Part shown: positions 38,274-48,369 of the stretch, piece after piece
Layout of the letters: the number at the start of each line of letters is the position of its first letter
Numbering within the stretch: the first letter of the stretch is position 1
Source of the DNA: Methanosarcina thermophila TM-1
Lineage (GTDB): Archaea > Halobacteriota > Methanosarcinia > Methanosarcinales > Methanosarcinaceae
Reading direction: 5' to 3'
Length of the DNA stretch: 64,000 nucleotides
NCBI RefSeq assembly: GCF_000969885.1
Contig: NZ_CP009501.1
Coordinates: 868,001 to 932,000, forward strand
The notes under the pieces: generated by a model
Database searches by the model: none
Told to the model about the DNA's origin: nothing
Seen by the model: only the letters and a program-made list of their open reading frames with translations
Translations under genes and position numbers: made by a program

Positions 38274-39335
38274 AACTTTTTAACTAAGATTTAACATAAA
38301 TGGTACATTCATTCCGAGGGTTAAGAAGAGATTAAGTAGACTTAATTATACTCTTAAGAGAAAGAGGGAAGAATATAAAAAATGTAGAGAAGAAAGTTTT
38401 TACTCTCTTTTGATAAAATCAAATACGGCTACCAATACATAGTAAAGAAATATTTTTAGTTATCAAAAGAAAGTTTGGAAAAATGCTGTGGGACAGGAAA
38501 GTTTTATGGTTAAGTCAAAGAAATAAAAATTAGGCTGTTAATTTTTAATATAATCAAAAAGTGACAGAAATAATTTGCATCAAATTTAGGATATGTACAG
38601 AGCCTAAAATACTCTTATTTGTTTCATTCTTCCGGGTTATCCATAATTTTTTCGAGTTTATTTCAATGGAAAAACTTTTCTTTTTTATTCTATTTACTGC
38701 TGCCTTTCACCTTCCGTTTTCCAACCGCTTTGTCTATGAGGAAGTGCGGCAAGTGACAGACAGAAACAAATGCAATGCAAAAGATTCATGTTTGCAGGGA
38801 AAAAATGAGCAGAACAAATAATGATGCTGTAATACTGGGTGCAAATAGTTTAGCTTCAATGGTGCTGTTTTTTTGGATTTGCTTCTGACTTTTTGACATT
38901 TATTATTCTATTTTCTTTTCCGACTTACTTTTTCCCAAAAAACAGTTTAATTGTGGACTTAGGTGTGAAGTTACAGATCGATAGCGTCAGCACAATCATC
39001 TTTCATAAATTATTTTGTTGAAAAGTAAATTCATTAACTTTATATAATCTTCTAATGTAACTTCTGTAATATAATGTTATTTGAATCGACTAACATTATA
39101 TGATAAATCTAAGATTTCCACCAGAAAAACACGCTTAAACTTTTAACAATAGCTTATGTGAAAGATCCCTAATTAAGTGGAGTGCTTATGAGTCCCAAGT
39201 GTAGCTGTTTGTGGTGATTATTACACTTGTTCACTCTGTTATTAAATTGTAATATCCAGACAATATCTGTATAAAGACTTCCAAACACCTTGACAATAAC
39301 GTCTCAACAATAGTCTCAGAAAAGAGGTCCTGAAA
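38274..39335. other. 1.06-kb spacer
   Basis: No credible gene. An 86-codon frame at 38561-38821 (+) has a GTG start, low-complexity Phe-rich sequence and no ribosome site. AT-rich with A-runs; a TTATATAATCTTC stretch at 39039 and GAGGTCC just before 39336 may be the promoter and site of the next gene. Confidence 0.4.
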
Positions 39336-40307
39336 ATGAGCAGTGAGCTTTGTATGGATAATAGCACTCAGAGCATGATTAAAAATGAAGAACAAATATT
39401 CACTGCGATTAAGGCTCCTCAAAATCTAACCGTGATTCTTCCTGCTTACAATGAAGAAGTATCCATTGGAAGCATAGTCCTGCTTTCCAAATTGTATGCA
39501 GATAGTGTCATCGTTGTTGATGATGGCAGTTCTGACCGCACAGCTGAAATAGCTAGAAAAGCCGGAGCTGAAGTGATAATCCATGAAGTTAACCGTGGAA
39601 AAGGCGGAGCCCTAAAAACCGGCTTTACAGCAGCAGCCTCTCTAGGTGCTGATATAATTGTGACAATGGACTCCGATGGTCAGCATAACCCTGCTGACAT
39701 TCCGAAGTTAGTTGATCCTATTATCAGAGGCGAGGCTGATATTGTCAATGGTAGCCGTTATATAAATGGTCTGGATAGAAATACTCCTGCATACCGCCGT
39801 TTTGGACAAAAAATTCTTGACAGGTTCACCAACCTAAACTCAGGCCTCAAAATTACTGATTCTCTGAGCGGTTTTCGCGCATTTGCAGCTTCTACAAAAG
39901 ACGCTTTTCGCTTCACTGCCGAGGGTATGGCAATAGAAAGCGAAATGCTCGCAGATGCAGGAAAGGCGGGTTTTAGAACTAAAGAAGTAGAAATTGGTGC
40001 CCGTTATGATGTTGAGTGCTCAACTTTAAACCCGATTAAACATGGATTTGAGGTTTTTGCAAAGATTTTAAGGGCTATAGAGCTTGAGAAGCCCCTTTTC
40101 TGCTTCACAGTGCCTGGTACGTTACTTGTAATAGCCGGTCTCTGTACAGGAGCTTATTTTCTGCATGTCTTTATCTCAGGAGGAAACCTGTATTTCGGAC
40201 CTACAATACTTATGGTTCTCCTTACTGTTGTAGGGAGCTTTTTGGCACTGATTGGTATACTATTGCATTCAATGTCCACAATCATTAGGGATATCAAAGG
40301 AGTTTAA
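39336..40307 (+). CDS. GT2 glycosyltransferase, dolichyl-phosphate-sugar synthase type
   Basis: 323 aa. The GT-A core shows VILPAYNEEVSIGSIV, VVDDGSSDRTAEIA, VTMDSDGQHNPADIPKL and a GSRY motif, as in DPM1/AglD-like synthases that charge dolichyl phosphate with a sugar. Two C-terminal helices (LFCFTVPGTLLVIAGLCTG and LMVLLTVVGSFLALIGILL) anchor it to the inner face of the membrane. GAGG lies nine bases before the ATG. It opens the surface-glycan island. Confidence 0.92.
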   Translation: MSSELCMDNSTQSMIKNEEQIFTAIKAPQNLTVILPAYNEEVSIGSIVLLSKLYADSVIVVDDGSSDRTAEIARKAGAEVIIHEVNRGKGGALKTGFTAAASLGADIIVTMDSDGQHNPADIPKLVDPIIRGEADIVNGSRYINGLDRNTPAYRRFGQKILDRFTNLNSGLKITDSLSGFRAFAASTKDAFRFTAEGMAIESEMLADAGKAGFRTKEVEIGARYDVECSTLNPIKHGFEVFAKILRAIELEKPLFCFTVPGTLLVIAGLCTGAYFLHVFISGGNLYFGPTILMVLLTVVGSFLALIGILLHSMSTIIRDIKGV

Positions 40308-40382
40308 AGCTCAATAATTGGCTGCAGCATAATATTTTATTTTCGGGCAGAAGAGGCTAATGGTTTCAGAGGGGTTAATAAG

Positions 40383-41408
40383 ATGGATAATGTTCCCAAA
40401 GTGTCTGTTGTTGTTTGCTCATATTCTCATGAGAGATATTCGGATACTATCGAGACGATAGAGTCGTTAGTCAAGCAATCTTATCAAAATATTGAAATTA
40501 TTTTAGTGGTCGATAGAAATCTAGATTTATTTAAAGATTTCAATGAATCCGATTATCTAAAGTCATTAGATAATCTGATAATAGGTTTTTCAAATTTGCC
40601 TGGTTTATCGAATGCTCGAAATAAAGGAGTTGAACTCTCATCTGGGAGTATTATCGCATTTATTGATGATGATGCTATCGCAGATACAGACTGGATTTCC
40701 AATTTAGCAGTTTTTTATAAGGATCCAAAGGTTGTTAGCGTGGGAGGCCCTATGAAACCATTATGGATATCGGGTGAAGCTAAATGGATTCCAGAAGAGT
40801 TTTACTGGACAATGGGTTGTTCGTATAAAAGTCAAAAAGATACGATCCATTGTGTAAGGAGTAATTTCGGTTCTAATATGTCGTTTAGAAGTATGGTATT
40901 TAGTAAAGTTGGTCTTTTTAATGATAAATACGGTCTGATAAATAACAATATGAGAACTGGGGAAGAGACCGAATTTGGTATTAGAATTTTGAATACACTA
41001 AATAATTCAAAGATAATATATAATCCAGATGCGATTGTTTACCACAAAATATTTGAATTCCGCAAATCTTTTGCGTTCTTAGTGAGGCGGTGCTTTGGGT
41101 ACGGTTGTGCGATATCAAATATAGGTAGTCAGAAAAAATTAGTAGATAATCAATTACAGTCGACGGAGACAAATTTTTTAAGTTATCTGATAAAATTTTC
41201 TTTCCCTGAAAGATTGAAAAATATTATTCATCTGAAAAGCGTCTATACTAACACCGCAAATATTGTTGCACTCTTTACTTTTTGTATGGTTGTTTTTGTA
41301 GGTTTTGTCAGCGGTGAATTCATTCAATTGATTAACTCATTTTCAAAAGTTGTTTTACATTTTAATGAAAGTTCGCATAATTATTTTGGCAAAGAGAAAA
41401 CTGATTAA
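40383..41408 (+). CDS. GT2 glycosyltransferase, rhamnosyl/glucosyltransferase-like
   Basis: 341 aa. GT-A signature VSVVVCSYSHERYSDTIETI, the DXD-like IAFIDDDAIADTDW, then NFGSNMSFR and a TGEETEFG motif close to the catalytic base. One late hydrophobic segment (IVALFTFCMVVFVGFVSG). GAGGGG precedes the ATG. Codon use here becomes visibly more AT-rich than in the flanking genes. Likely to extend a lipid-linked glycan. Confidence 0.9.
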   Translation: MDNVPKVSVVVCSYSHERYSDTIETIESLVKQSYQNIEIILVVDRNLDLFKDFNESDYLKSLDNLIIGFSNLPGLSNARNKGVELSSGSIIAFIDDDAIADTDWISNLAVFYKDPKVVSVGGPMKPLWISGEAKWIPEEFYWTMGCSYKSQKDTIHCVRSNFGSNMSFRSMVFSKVGLFNDKYGLINNNMRTGEETEFGIRILNTLNNSKIIYNPDAIVYHKIFEFRKSFAFLVRRCFGYGCAISNIGSQKKLVDNQLQSTETNFLSYLIKFSFPERLKNIIHLKSVYTNTANIVALFTFCMVVFVGFVSGEFIQLINSFSKVVLHFNESSHNYFGKEKTD

Positions 41409-41590
41409 TTTATAACTTACGTACTAAATGTATAAAATTAAATATAATAACCACCATTAATTAAAATTATGCTCTAGAAAATTTAGCAGCTTAATGCTAA
41501 TATTTTTTCAGTTCAAGTATGTCATACATAATTTTATTTATATAAATTATAGATAAATCCTTCAGTTTTGAAAAAATTTAATAAGTTGCG

Positions 41591-43225
41591 GTGGGCATTT
41601 TGAATAAAAATTTGCTGCGTTCGACTATCCTTACTTTTTCCACTTTTCTATCTGCCCTGTGGATATTTTTTATGCATGTTAACTGGAATTACATACAAGA
41701 TATAAGGCATTCAGACCCGATCTGGCTTGTTAACGGCGTTTGGCCCTGGATCCATATTATAATTATAATGTATGTATTACTTTTCCTCATAATAGTGAAG
41801 TATGATCTAAAGGGAAAAATATTCCATCTTATTTTTATCGCTTATTTAGTATTAGTCATAGACTCAACACCATATTTTTTGTCTACTTTATATCGTTTTC
41901 CAGACACTATTAACGTAGTACACGCGTCTGTCTTACTCCCAGAAGTATTATCTGACTCGATTGAGTTGTCCTATCCTGAAAGTTTTCCTGGCTCTTACAT
42001 GTTGTTTCATATAGTTCATTTACTGGCAGGTATAGATTTATTTGCGTTCTCTCGGTTTATTTTCACGCCTTTAGTTTTGATATCCATGTTTGCCTTCTGG
42101 TATTTATTAACAGCACATCTTTTTGATTCAAGAGTTGCCTTTATTTCAACTGTGGTTGCAATTCCAACACAAATTATTGAAATATCACTCACTCCCAATT
42201 CCTTAGCTATAATATTAACATTAGTTTGCTTATTTTCATGTTTCTCAGATAAATGGAATGCAAAAATTCTATTTTATATAGTTGCGATTGCACTTGTATC
42301 AACCCATGCAATACATCCGATTGTATTGCTAGTGATTCTTGTGTTTTTTTATTTTTATATTCGTATAACCAAGTTAAACATACTGGACATAACTTGGAAA
42401 AAAATTTGTTTCGTATTTCTCTCTTGGATCACATGGATATTCTCACCATCCTGTGTTATGGGTGCCGGAATAATTGAAACTCTTCATCGTATGCTGTCTT
42501 TGGAAAGCAGAAATTGGAGTCATGCTTCCACGTATACAGTTGGTACTGGAAATCTAGCGGCGGATTATGTATGGATACAAAATCTTACGATGTTTAAATA
42601 TGAGCTGTATGCACTGGTTTTGGCAGTTATAATCGTATGCGATCTTTACTTTATAGGTTTTTATGCCTTCACTACTAACAATATAAATATGTTAAAAGAG
42701 CCCAAACTTATTATGAAATATTTTATGCTGCTACTAGGTGTGATTTTCTCAACCATTACTTTAGGTAATTTGATTTTAGGGGGATCAGATACTCAGAATA
42801 TTATTAGCCGAACATTAAATTATTCACTACTATTTGTTTCGATATTTATAGCTTCATCATTCAGCTCTTTAAATATTCCATCCAAATCTTTACGTAAAAC
42901 CATTAAGGGTTTCTTTATTGTTTTTCTATTGATTGCCTTTGCAACATATCCATTTTATTCTTACGGCAGAGATTCTTATATCAATTATCCTATGTCCCAG
43001 GAAGTCGGATCTAATTTTTTCAGGGATCATGCACCTGATGATAATCTAAATGCAGTTTCATCATACACTAAAGCAGAATATTTCTATCAAATGATGGAAG
43101 GTAGAGATGAAGAGGAGGATAACGTGAGGAGATCTACTGTGTATGTTAACGGGTGGTATTCTATGAATTACCAAACTGAAGTCAGTCATGATGTTAGTAA
43201 TGAGATGACATCAAGTTTTGGATGA
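41591..43225 (+). CDS. polytopic membrane protein of the glycan island
   Basis: 544 aa, about 12-13 hydrophobic helices, with extracytoplasmic loops including IRHSDPIWLVNGVWPW after helix 1. The last 70 residues form a short soluble end (SNFFRDHAPDDNLNAVSSYT...). It resembles GT-C-type or O-antigen-polymerase-like integral proteins in topology, but no catalytic motif (such as WWDYG of AglB) is found. GTG at 41591 and TTG at 41600 are both possible starts; GGTGGG at 41590-41595 favours 41600. Probable role in polymerising or transferring glycan. Confidence 0.75.
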   Translation: MGILNKNLLRSTILTFSTFLSALWIFFMHVNWNYIQDIRHSDPIWLVNGVWPWIHIIIIMYVLLFLIIVKYDLKGKIFHLIFIAYLVLVIDSTPYFLSTLYRFPDTINVVHASVLLPEVLSDSIELSYPESFPGSYMLFHIVHLLAGIDLFAFSRFIFTPLVLISMFAFWYLLTAHLFDSRVAFISTVVAIPTQIIEISLTPNSLAIILTLVCLFSCFSDKWNAKILFYIVAIALVSTHAIHPIVLLVILVFFYFYIRITKLNILDITWKKICFVFLSWITWIFSPSCVMGAGIIETLHRMLSLESRNWSHASTYTVGTGNLAADYVWIQNLTMFKYELYALVLAVIIVCDLYFIGFYAFTTNNINMLKEPKLIMKYFMLLLGVIFSTITLGNLILGGSDTQNIISRTLNYSLLFVSIFIASSFSSLNIPSKSLRKTIKGFFIVFLLIAFATYPFYSYGRDSYINYPMSQEVGSNFFRDHAPDDNLNAVSSYTKAEYFYQMMEGRDEEEDNVRRSTVYVNGWYSMNYQTEVSHDVSNEMTSSFG

Positions 43226-43714
43226 GTTGTAAAGTTTTAATAAGTTATTTAAATAACTTTTGAAAGTTTACCTAAGAATTATTCCAAAAAGTATTATATT
43301 TCAATTTATTATCATTTGAGTAATGATAAAGCTGAAAATTATGTCGTTTGTGAGATTCTTAATAAAGTGGATAAAAATAGAATTTTAATTACAATCGACA
43401 GAAAAGCAGCCTGAAAATAATTAGAAATATGGAGCTCATCTCAAAATCATTTATTTCCATAATGATAAACTCTTGAGATTATTTGGCTAATTCGGAAATC
43501 AATTGATTGTCCCAAATTGAGATTTATTTGAAATTTAGAATCTATCTGAGTTTTGTTATGTTTTCAATATTAATCTCAGATAGATTTATGCATAAAGGAT
43601 AAGATTTTCCTGATGTTTGGAATGCGATAGAAGAATACAGCTATAATATGCATAAAGCAGTTACGTTGAAAGGAAAAAGATAGGGTTAAATAAGTAAGGT
43701 AAAAGGTGCTTTAA
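43226..43714. other. 489-bp spacer with inverted repeat
   Basis: No gene. AATCTATCTGAG (43539-43550) and CTCAGATAGATT (43575-43586) form a 12-bp perfect inverted repeat with a 24-nt loop. A second, imperfect hairpin lies at 43439-43478 (TCTCAA..TTGAGA). These could be regulatory or ends of a lost small element. Confidence 0.45.
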
Positions 43715-45022
43715 GTGGGCTTATCTGTTTTTAATTATTTCTGGCTCGTTGTGAGTTTTATTTATGGTAAAGTATTCCATGAAAAAATGAGTGAAGGAGT
43801 TACTCATTTCTTCAAAAATTTATCATATGTGGGATTTGGAACATTCATTGGAACTGCCTTTTTATTTACTTTCAATGTGCTCGTCGGCAGGCTACTTGGA
43901 CCTCTAGAGTACGGAAAATTCAGTCTAGTCCAATCAATTTCAATGTTTTTGTATGTTCCTATGCTTATGGGGTATCATAATGCAATGGTAAAATATAATG
44001 CTGAAGAAGAAAAATATGACAGACAGAAAAATGTAATCTCAACGACCTATATTTTAGTGCTTATTTTTACAACAATATCAGTAATTATATATTTATTTAT
44101 TCCACAAAAAATATTAGAATACTTCTCTGTATCTAATGAAATATTTGATTTATGTATTCTTTTTTCTGTATTATATGCAGTTTATATGCTCCTAACAGCC
44201 ACAGTTAATGGATTACATAAAATGAAAGCATTTGCAATGATTACTCCAATATATAGCACTATATTATTATTTACTTTTTTAAGCATTGCTTATATAAAGC
44301 CCCTTTCATATAAATTAGCTATATTTTCAATGCTTTTTTCATATCTAATAACATCTTGTTTAATACTAATTTATATTCGTAAATACCTTACATATGAGTT
44401 TGATAGAAAATGGGCGCATACGTTGACAAATTTTGCAATATACTCAATAATAGGAAGCATGACTTTCGTATTATACCCTAATATAAATCAAATACTAATA
44501 AACATGTATATGAGTACTGAAAATTTAGGGCTCTATAATGCTTACAGTTTCGCCTCAGTAAATATTGCGTCGTTAATTTTTAATATTTTCAATGGAGTAT
44601 TCTTCCCGGTTGCATCAAAATGTAAAGATAAGACTGTTATTCTAAAAAGAATCAATAGAATTGCACCTTATTTAATTATATTCGGAACTATTTTTATAAT
44701 TATTGTCGAATTTATTATTTTAAATATTTATGGTAGTAAATATACAATAAAAATCCCATTATTGTTTTCATTTGCAATTCTCAGTATTTTAATTGTTTAC
44801 TATGGAACTTATAACTGGACTTTCTCTTCAGAAGGATTGGATGGTGTTAAATTAGTTAATAAAACTTCAATACTTATAGCTATTATCAATGTAATTTTGG
44901 CTATGTTTTTTATACCTTATCTAGGATTAATCGGAGCCACAATATCAACTTCTATTGCACTGGTTATAGGAGTATATTTCTTATTAAGTAAAGGAAAATA
45001 TTTCAAATATGATAAAATTTAG
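43715..45022 (+). CDS. oligosaccharide flippase (Wzx/MATE-like)
   Basis: 435 aa, twelve or more helices typical of polysaccharide exporters of the MOP superfamily. The signature NVLVGRLLGPLEYGKFSLVQSI near residue 48 is characteristic (..R.LGP.EYG..), with SMLFSYLITSCLILIY and a late glycine-rich helix. It probably flips lipid-linked glycan to the outer face. The GTG start at 43715 has AAAGGTG six bases upstream. Very AT-rich coding sequence. Confidence 0.9.
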   Translation: MGLSVFNYFWLVVSFIYGKVFHEKMSEGVTHFFKNLSYVGFGTFIGTAFLFTFNVLVGRLLGPLEYGKFSLVQSISMFLYVPMLMGYHNAMVKYNAEEEKYDRQKNVISTTYILVLIFTTISVIIYLFIPQKILEYFSVSNEIFDLCILFSVLYAVYMLLTATVNGLHKMKAFAMITPIYSTILLFTFLSIAYIKPLSYKLAIFSMLFSYLITSCLILIYIRKYLTYEFDRKWAHTLTNFAIYSIIGSMTFVLYPNINQILINMYMSTENLGLYNAYSFASVNIASLIFNIFNGVFFPVASKCKDKTVILKRINRIAPYLIIFGTIFIIIVEFIILNIYGSKYTIKIPLLFSFAILSILIVYYGTYNWTFSSEGLDGVKLVNKTSILIAIINVILAMFFIPYLGLIGATISTSIALVIGVYFLLSKGKYFKYDKI

Positions 45023-45319
45023 CCTTGTTTCTAAAATAGTTTATGAAACTCTGAAAAATATGTATTCCATTATGAAAATTAAAAAATTATATTTATATTA
45101 GCCAATCGATAGGATTGATGCTTCCAGTTAAATTCTATTAACAAAAGTTTTAATTTTCATACTTATACAGCTATATCTAGCTAATTTAAAGAAATTGATG
45201 ACCGGATAAATTGATCAAGAAATCACCAAGTATTCACTGAAAAAATGCTGCCTTATTTATTCATACTATATTTAAAATAAATTATTTGACTACGAATGTA
45301 TAATAAAAGAAGTGAAGGT
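45023..45319. other. 297-bp spacer
   Basis: Nothing recognised. Very AT-rich. Confidence 0.3.
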
Positions 45320-46393
45320 ATGAATTTAATATATTTTTATCCCAAAGAAGACAATGCACCTGCAAATTTAGCACGTGAGTTGTACTTAGCCATTAAAATT
45401 AAAAAAGATTTAAATTTATGTATCAGTCCTTATCCTTGCAGTGATCTGTATCCTATGGATTCATACAGCTTAAAAGATTTATTTTTTGGTTCTAACGAAT
45501 TTGTTGGGGTTCATATGACTACAAGTCCTTTTTTTGCTCCAACAAAACGATTTTTATTGCATCTAATAGCTGTATTAAAAAGAATACCTATTATTTTAAA
45601 TTATCATGGTGATATTCGAATTGAAACCATGAATCAGCTTAAAAATAAAAGCTGGGTCAACTTCCTTAAATATATTCCAAGCTATCTTTTTGTTTCCCGA
45701 TTCCTGAAAAATGCAGAAAAAGTAATTGTAAACTCATACAATATGAAATCTCTTGTTGAGAGGAAATATAATGTATCAAATGTTTATGTTATACCAAACG
45801 CGATAAATGATTTCTGGTTTTCTGAAAGCAAATCAAAAATTCACTTGGAAGGTTGTCCTTCAATTTTCTATCATGGCAGACTTTCTTATGAAAAAGGGGT
45901 TGATCTTCTTATTAAAGGTCTTGCAAAGAGCAAGAGATCAGATGTGATTTTATATATTTCAGGCATTGGTGATCAATTAGATTATTTGAAGTCTATTGCT
46001 GCAGAAGAAGGAATTAGTGATAACGTAAAGTTTTTAGGTAAAATTACAAACGATGAACTGAAGATGTATCTATCAAGTGTTGATCTGGCAATATATCCTT
46101 CTAGATACGAACCTTTTTCCCTTGCTATTTTAGAGGCTTTTGCTACACTAAACGGTATTGTATTCTATTCTAATAAGGCAGGGATAAATGACTTTGTAAA
46201 TAATATGAATTTTGAGCTGAAATCTTTTGAACCCACTGTTGACGAAATTGCGAATATTATTCGGAGTCACTATTCTGCCGAAGAAGTGGATCACATTGTA
46301 TCAATGCAAAAGAAATTTGCAAAATTTTTTACATGGGATTCAGTTTCTGCTCAATATATTCAAGTTTACAATGAATTGAAAAAAAATAAGTAA
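45320..46393 (+). CDS. GT4-family glycosyltransferase
   Basis: Full-length GT-B enzyme of about 357 aa. Acceptor side: LNYHGDIRIETM, VIVNSYNMKSLVERKY. Donor side: the GT4 hallmark FYHGRLSYEKGVDLLIKGLAK, then KFLGKITNDELKMYLSSVDLAIYPSRYEPFSLAILEAFA with the E-x7-E retaining motif. ATG 45320 is preferred to ATG 45296 because GAAGG lies directly before it, which matches a normal GT4 beginning. The last forward gene of the island, adding sugars from nucleotide donors. Confidence 0.92.
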   Translation: MNLIYFYPKEDNAPANLARELYLAIKIKKDLNLCISPYPCSDLYPMDSYSLKDLFFGSNEFVGVHMTTSPFFAPTKRFLLHLIAVLKRIPIILNYHGDIRIETMNQLKNKSWVNFLKYIPSYLFVSRFLKNAEKVIVNSYNMKSLVERKYNVSNVYVIPNAINDFWFSESKSKIHLEGCPSIFYHGRLSYEKGVDLLIKGLAKSKRSDVILYISGIGDQLDYLKSIAAEEGISDNVKFLGKITNDELKMYLSSVDLAIYPSRYEPFSLAILEAFATLNGIVFYSNKAGINDFVNNMNFELKSFEPTVDEIANIIRSHYSAEEVDHIVSMQKKFAKFFTWDSVSAQYIQVYNELKKNK

Positions 46394-46494
46394 AATTTTT
46401 ACCTTTGGATGATGAACTTATGTAATTTATAATTTTATTGATAGTGTGCCTAATTTACTGTAAAATTCGCTCTATCCTTTTACTCTTTTTTGAT
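46394..46494. other. non-coding remainder before IS256 relic
   Basis: AT-rich, no gene. The 75-codon frame at 46651-46878 (+) is the reverse of the transposase relic and adjoining non-coding DNA and is not a gene. Confidence 0.3.
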
Positions 46495-46700
46495 TTATTC
46501 TATTATACACTTATATCTTGTAATCCTCTCTTCACTAATATTACAGTATTGGACCACAAGTCTCGATACTAACTCTTGATTAGAGAATACTCCCATTCAC
46601 TACTTTGCTTCTTCTTCTTTTTATCTCCTTGTTAGTTCTCTCCATAGCATTTGTTGTCCTTATTCCTTCCAGTGATTCTTTGGAATATAGAGTCAATCAT
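46495..46700 (-). pseudogene. IS256 (mutator-type) transposase C-terminal relic
   Basis: On the reverse strand the frame reads SKESLEGIRTTNAMERTNKE then IKRRRSKVV, the strongly conserved end of IS256 transposases (..LRTTNAIERLNKEIKRRTKVV). After a frame change, NQELVSRLVVQYCNISEERI continues the family ending, with a stop at 46495-46497. Everything upstream is missing, so this is a decayed insertion. Confidence 0.75.
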
Positions 46701-47091
46701 ATTTTACAGAAAATTTGGTAAGCTATTGAAGGCTCAGAAAAAGTTAGTAAGAGTAAATTTTATAGCTACATATTTTTGCCGTATTATTTATTTAATTATA
46801 GAATTACAATATTATTCTATAGTTATAATTTTCGTAAGTGGCATTACACTTACTTTTATCATTAGATTTTGGAATTAAGTCTTCGGTTTACTAGGATCAA
46901 TAATTGAAATTAAGTATTGCTGGTGCTTGTAACTCTTATTTTAGCCCTTCCTGGACTCTTTGTGGCGCATCCGTATTCCTCTCTTGAATACCGATCATGA
47001 TAAAGGAACTTTTTTAGCTTGTAGTTTAAAGTAATTGGTATAAACAAGTGGATTATAAAAAGTACTAGAGCAAATACAGTTTAATACATTA
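46701..47091. other. 391-bp spacer
   Basis: No gene seen. Confidence 0.3.
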
Positions 47092-48140
47092 TTAATTCTT
47101 ACGAATCATAAGATTAAGGTATGGTTTAGTAAAAGCTGGGTTTATATTTGGCATTATTTTTTTCAATATTTTTTCATACTTGCGATTCAATCCTTTCGAG
47201 GCTAACAACTCATAAATATATTGGCATTTACCATAAATCCCAAAATCGCTGAGATTACTTATAATGTCCAAGCTTTCGATTGGCCCCATAGTAAGCTCGA
47301 GCTCGTGGTAACTGACTCCTCTCCCCCATCGGGATAATTTGACCAAATCTTTTGGAACACTATCTGGAAGCTCATTGAACTCATATCTCTTGCTAAAGGA
47401 GGCATAATCGTATGCTATGTCGTCTGGCAGCCAATAATAAAACGGCAGAAGCGATGTGTGAGAGTCATAATACCATAACCTATTTGGCGTATCTATGACT
47501 GCCCAGATATTTCCCGGCTTTAACATTTCCCATGTTTTTTTATGGAGATCAGCCTTTCCTGTATGGTCATATGTTCCAAGCTGGCGAAAAATATTATAAA
47601 ATCAAAATCGCTACCAGAGAGTTTGCTTGCAATTTCGGTTGCATTGCACTCAATAAACTGTGCGTTTACACCATGTAGTTCACAGCGTTTTTTCGCAACG
47701 GCCAAAGAATCGGCGTCTACATCGACTCCCACAACATTTGCACCTTGCTCAGCTAACGCTACGGTAGAAGAACCCGTACCACATCCTATTTCGAGAATTC
47801 GAGCGTTTTTTATGGGTTTTGCACTATCAAGCCAGGGAATTACTGAGTGTCGATCATAATCAAGCCTCTTAATGAGCTGGTTCTCCATGTCCCTCTTTCC
47901 TTCTTCCGATTCGAGAAAACTGGTTTCCACATCTCGGTAGAGGTTATACCTTAAACATTCTTTAAGTTCCAGAGCTTTATCATTATTAATCTCAGTAAAG
48001 TTTTTTTTTATGCTTTTTGGAACCGAAAAATTAGCAATTGTTTTCTCTGCTAAGGATATGAGGTTTCTATGTATATTCATAATGTGAATGTAAAAACACA
48101 TGACTATATTAATGTTTTTATAACTTTGCAAAACCTTCAA
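47092..48140 (-). pseudogene. SAM-dependent methyltransferase with frameshift
   Basis: Two overlapping frames make one class I methyltransferase. The first (48140 to about 47536) has the SAM motif ILEIGCGTGSSTVALAEQG, VVGVDVDADSLAVAKKR and FDFIIFFASLEHM, and runs into the stop after SIKKHGKC. The second, from 47526 to 47092, begins MLKPGNIWAVIDTPNRLWYY. If the A7 run near 47533-47539 had one more A, the sequence would read ..ISIKKTWEMLKPG.., the normal family junction. The lesion lies in a homopolymer, so it may be a real slip or a base-calling error. Convergent with the glycan genes; likely a glycan methyltransferase. Confidence 0.8.
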
Positions 48141-48284
48141 TTTCAGTCAAGATAAACCTGCATTTTTTGTTATGTTATTATACTAACAGTTCTACTTTTA
48201 CTTCTTTTACTGGTTTTAAAATTTCTACTTAAGATAATTTTCTAAACTTTTTATTACTAATATTATTATTTCAATGATTATTTT

Positions 48285-48345
48285 ACAACGTGAGCGTAGA
48301 GGGTCACGAATACCCCGTCCTTTAGGACGGAGATGAAGTAAACCC
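48285..48345. mobile_element. possible IS200/IS605 terminal remnant
   Basis: CCGTCC-TTTA-GGACGG (48315-48330) in the context ..GGGTCACGAATACCCCGT...GGAGATGAAGT resembles the right-end hairpin of IS200/IS605 (TnpB-carrying) elements. No transposase or TnpB gene is near, so only an end is left. Could also be a transcription terminator. Confidence 0.45.
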
Positions 48346-48369
48346 CTGCCTCTTCGTTTTTCTCTTTAA

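Noticed and set aside
38561-38821. 86-codon frame in the long spacer
   Set aside because: Phe-rich, non-ATG start, no ribosome site, no family resemblance.
46651-46878. 75-codon hydrophobic frame
   Set aside because: Its first part is the antisense of the IS256 relic; the rest is AT-rich DNA that translates as hydrophobic residues.
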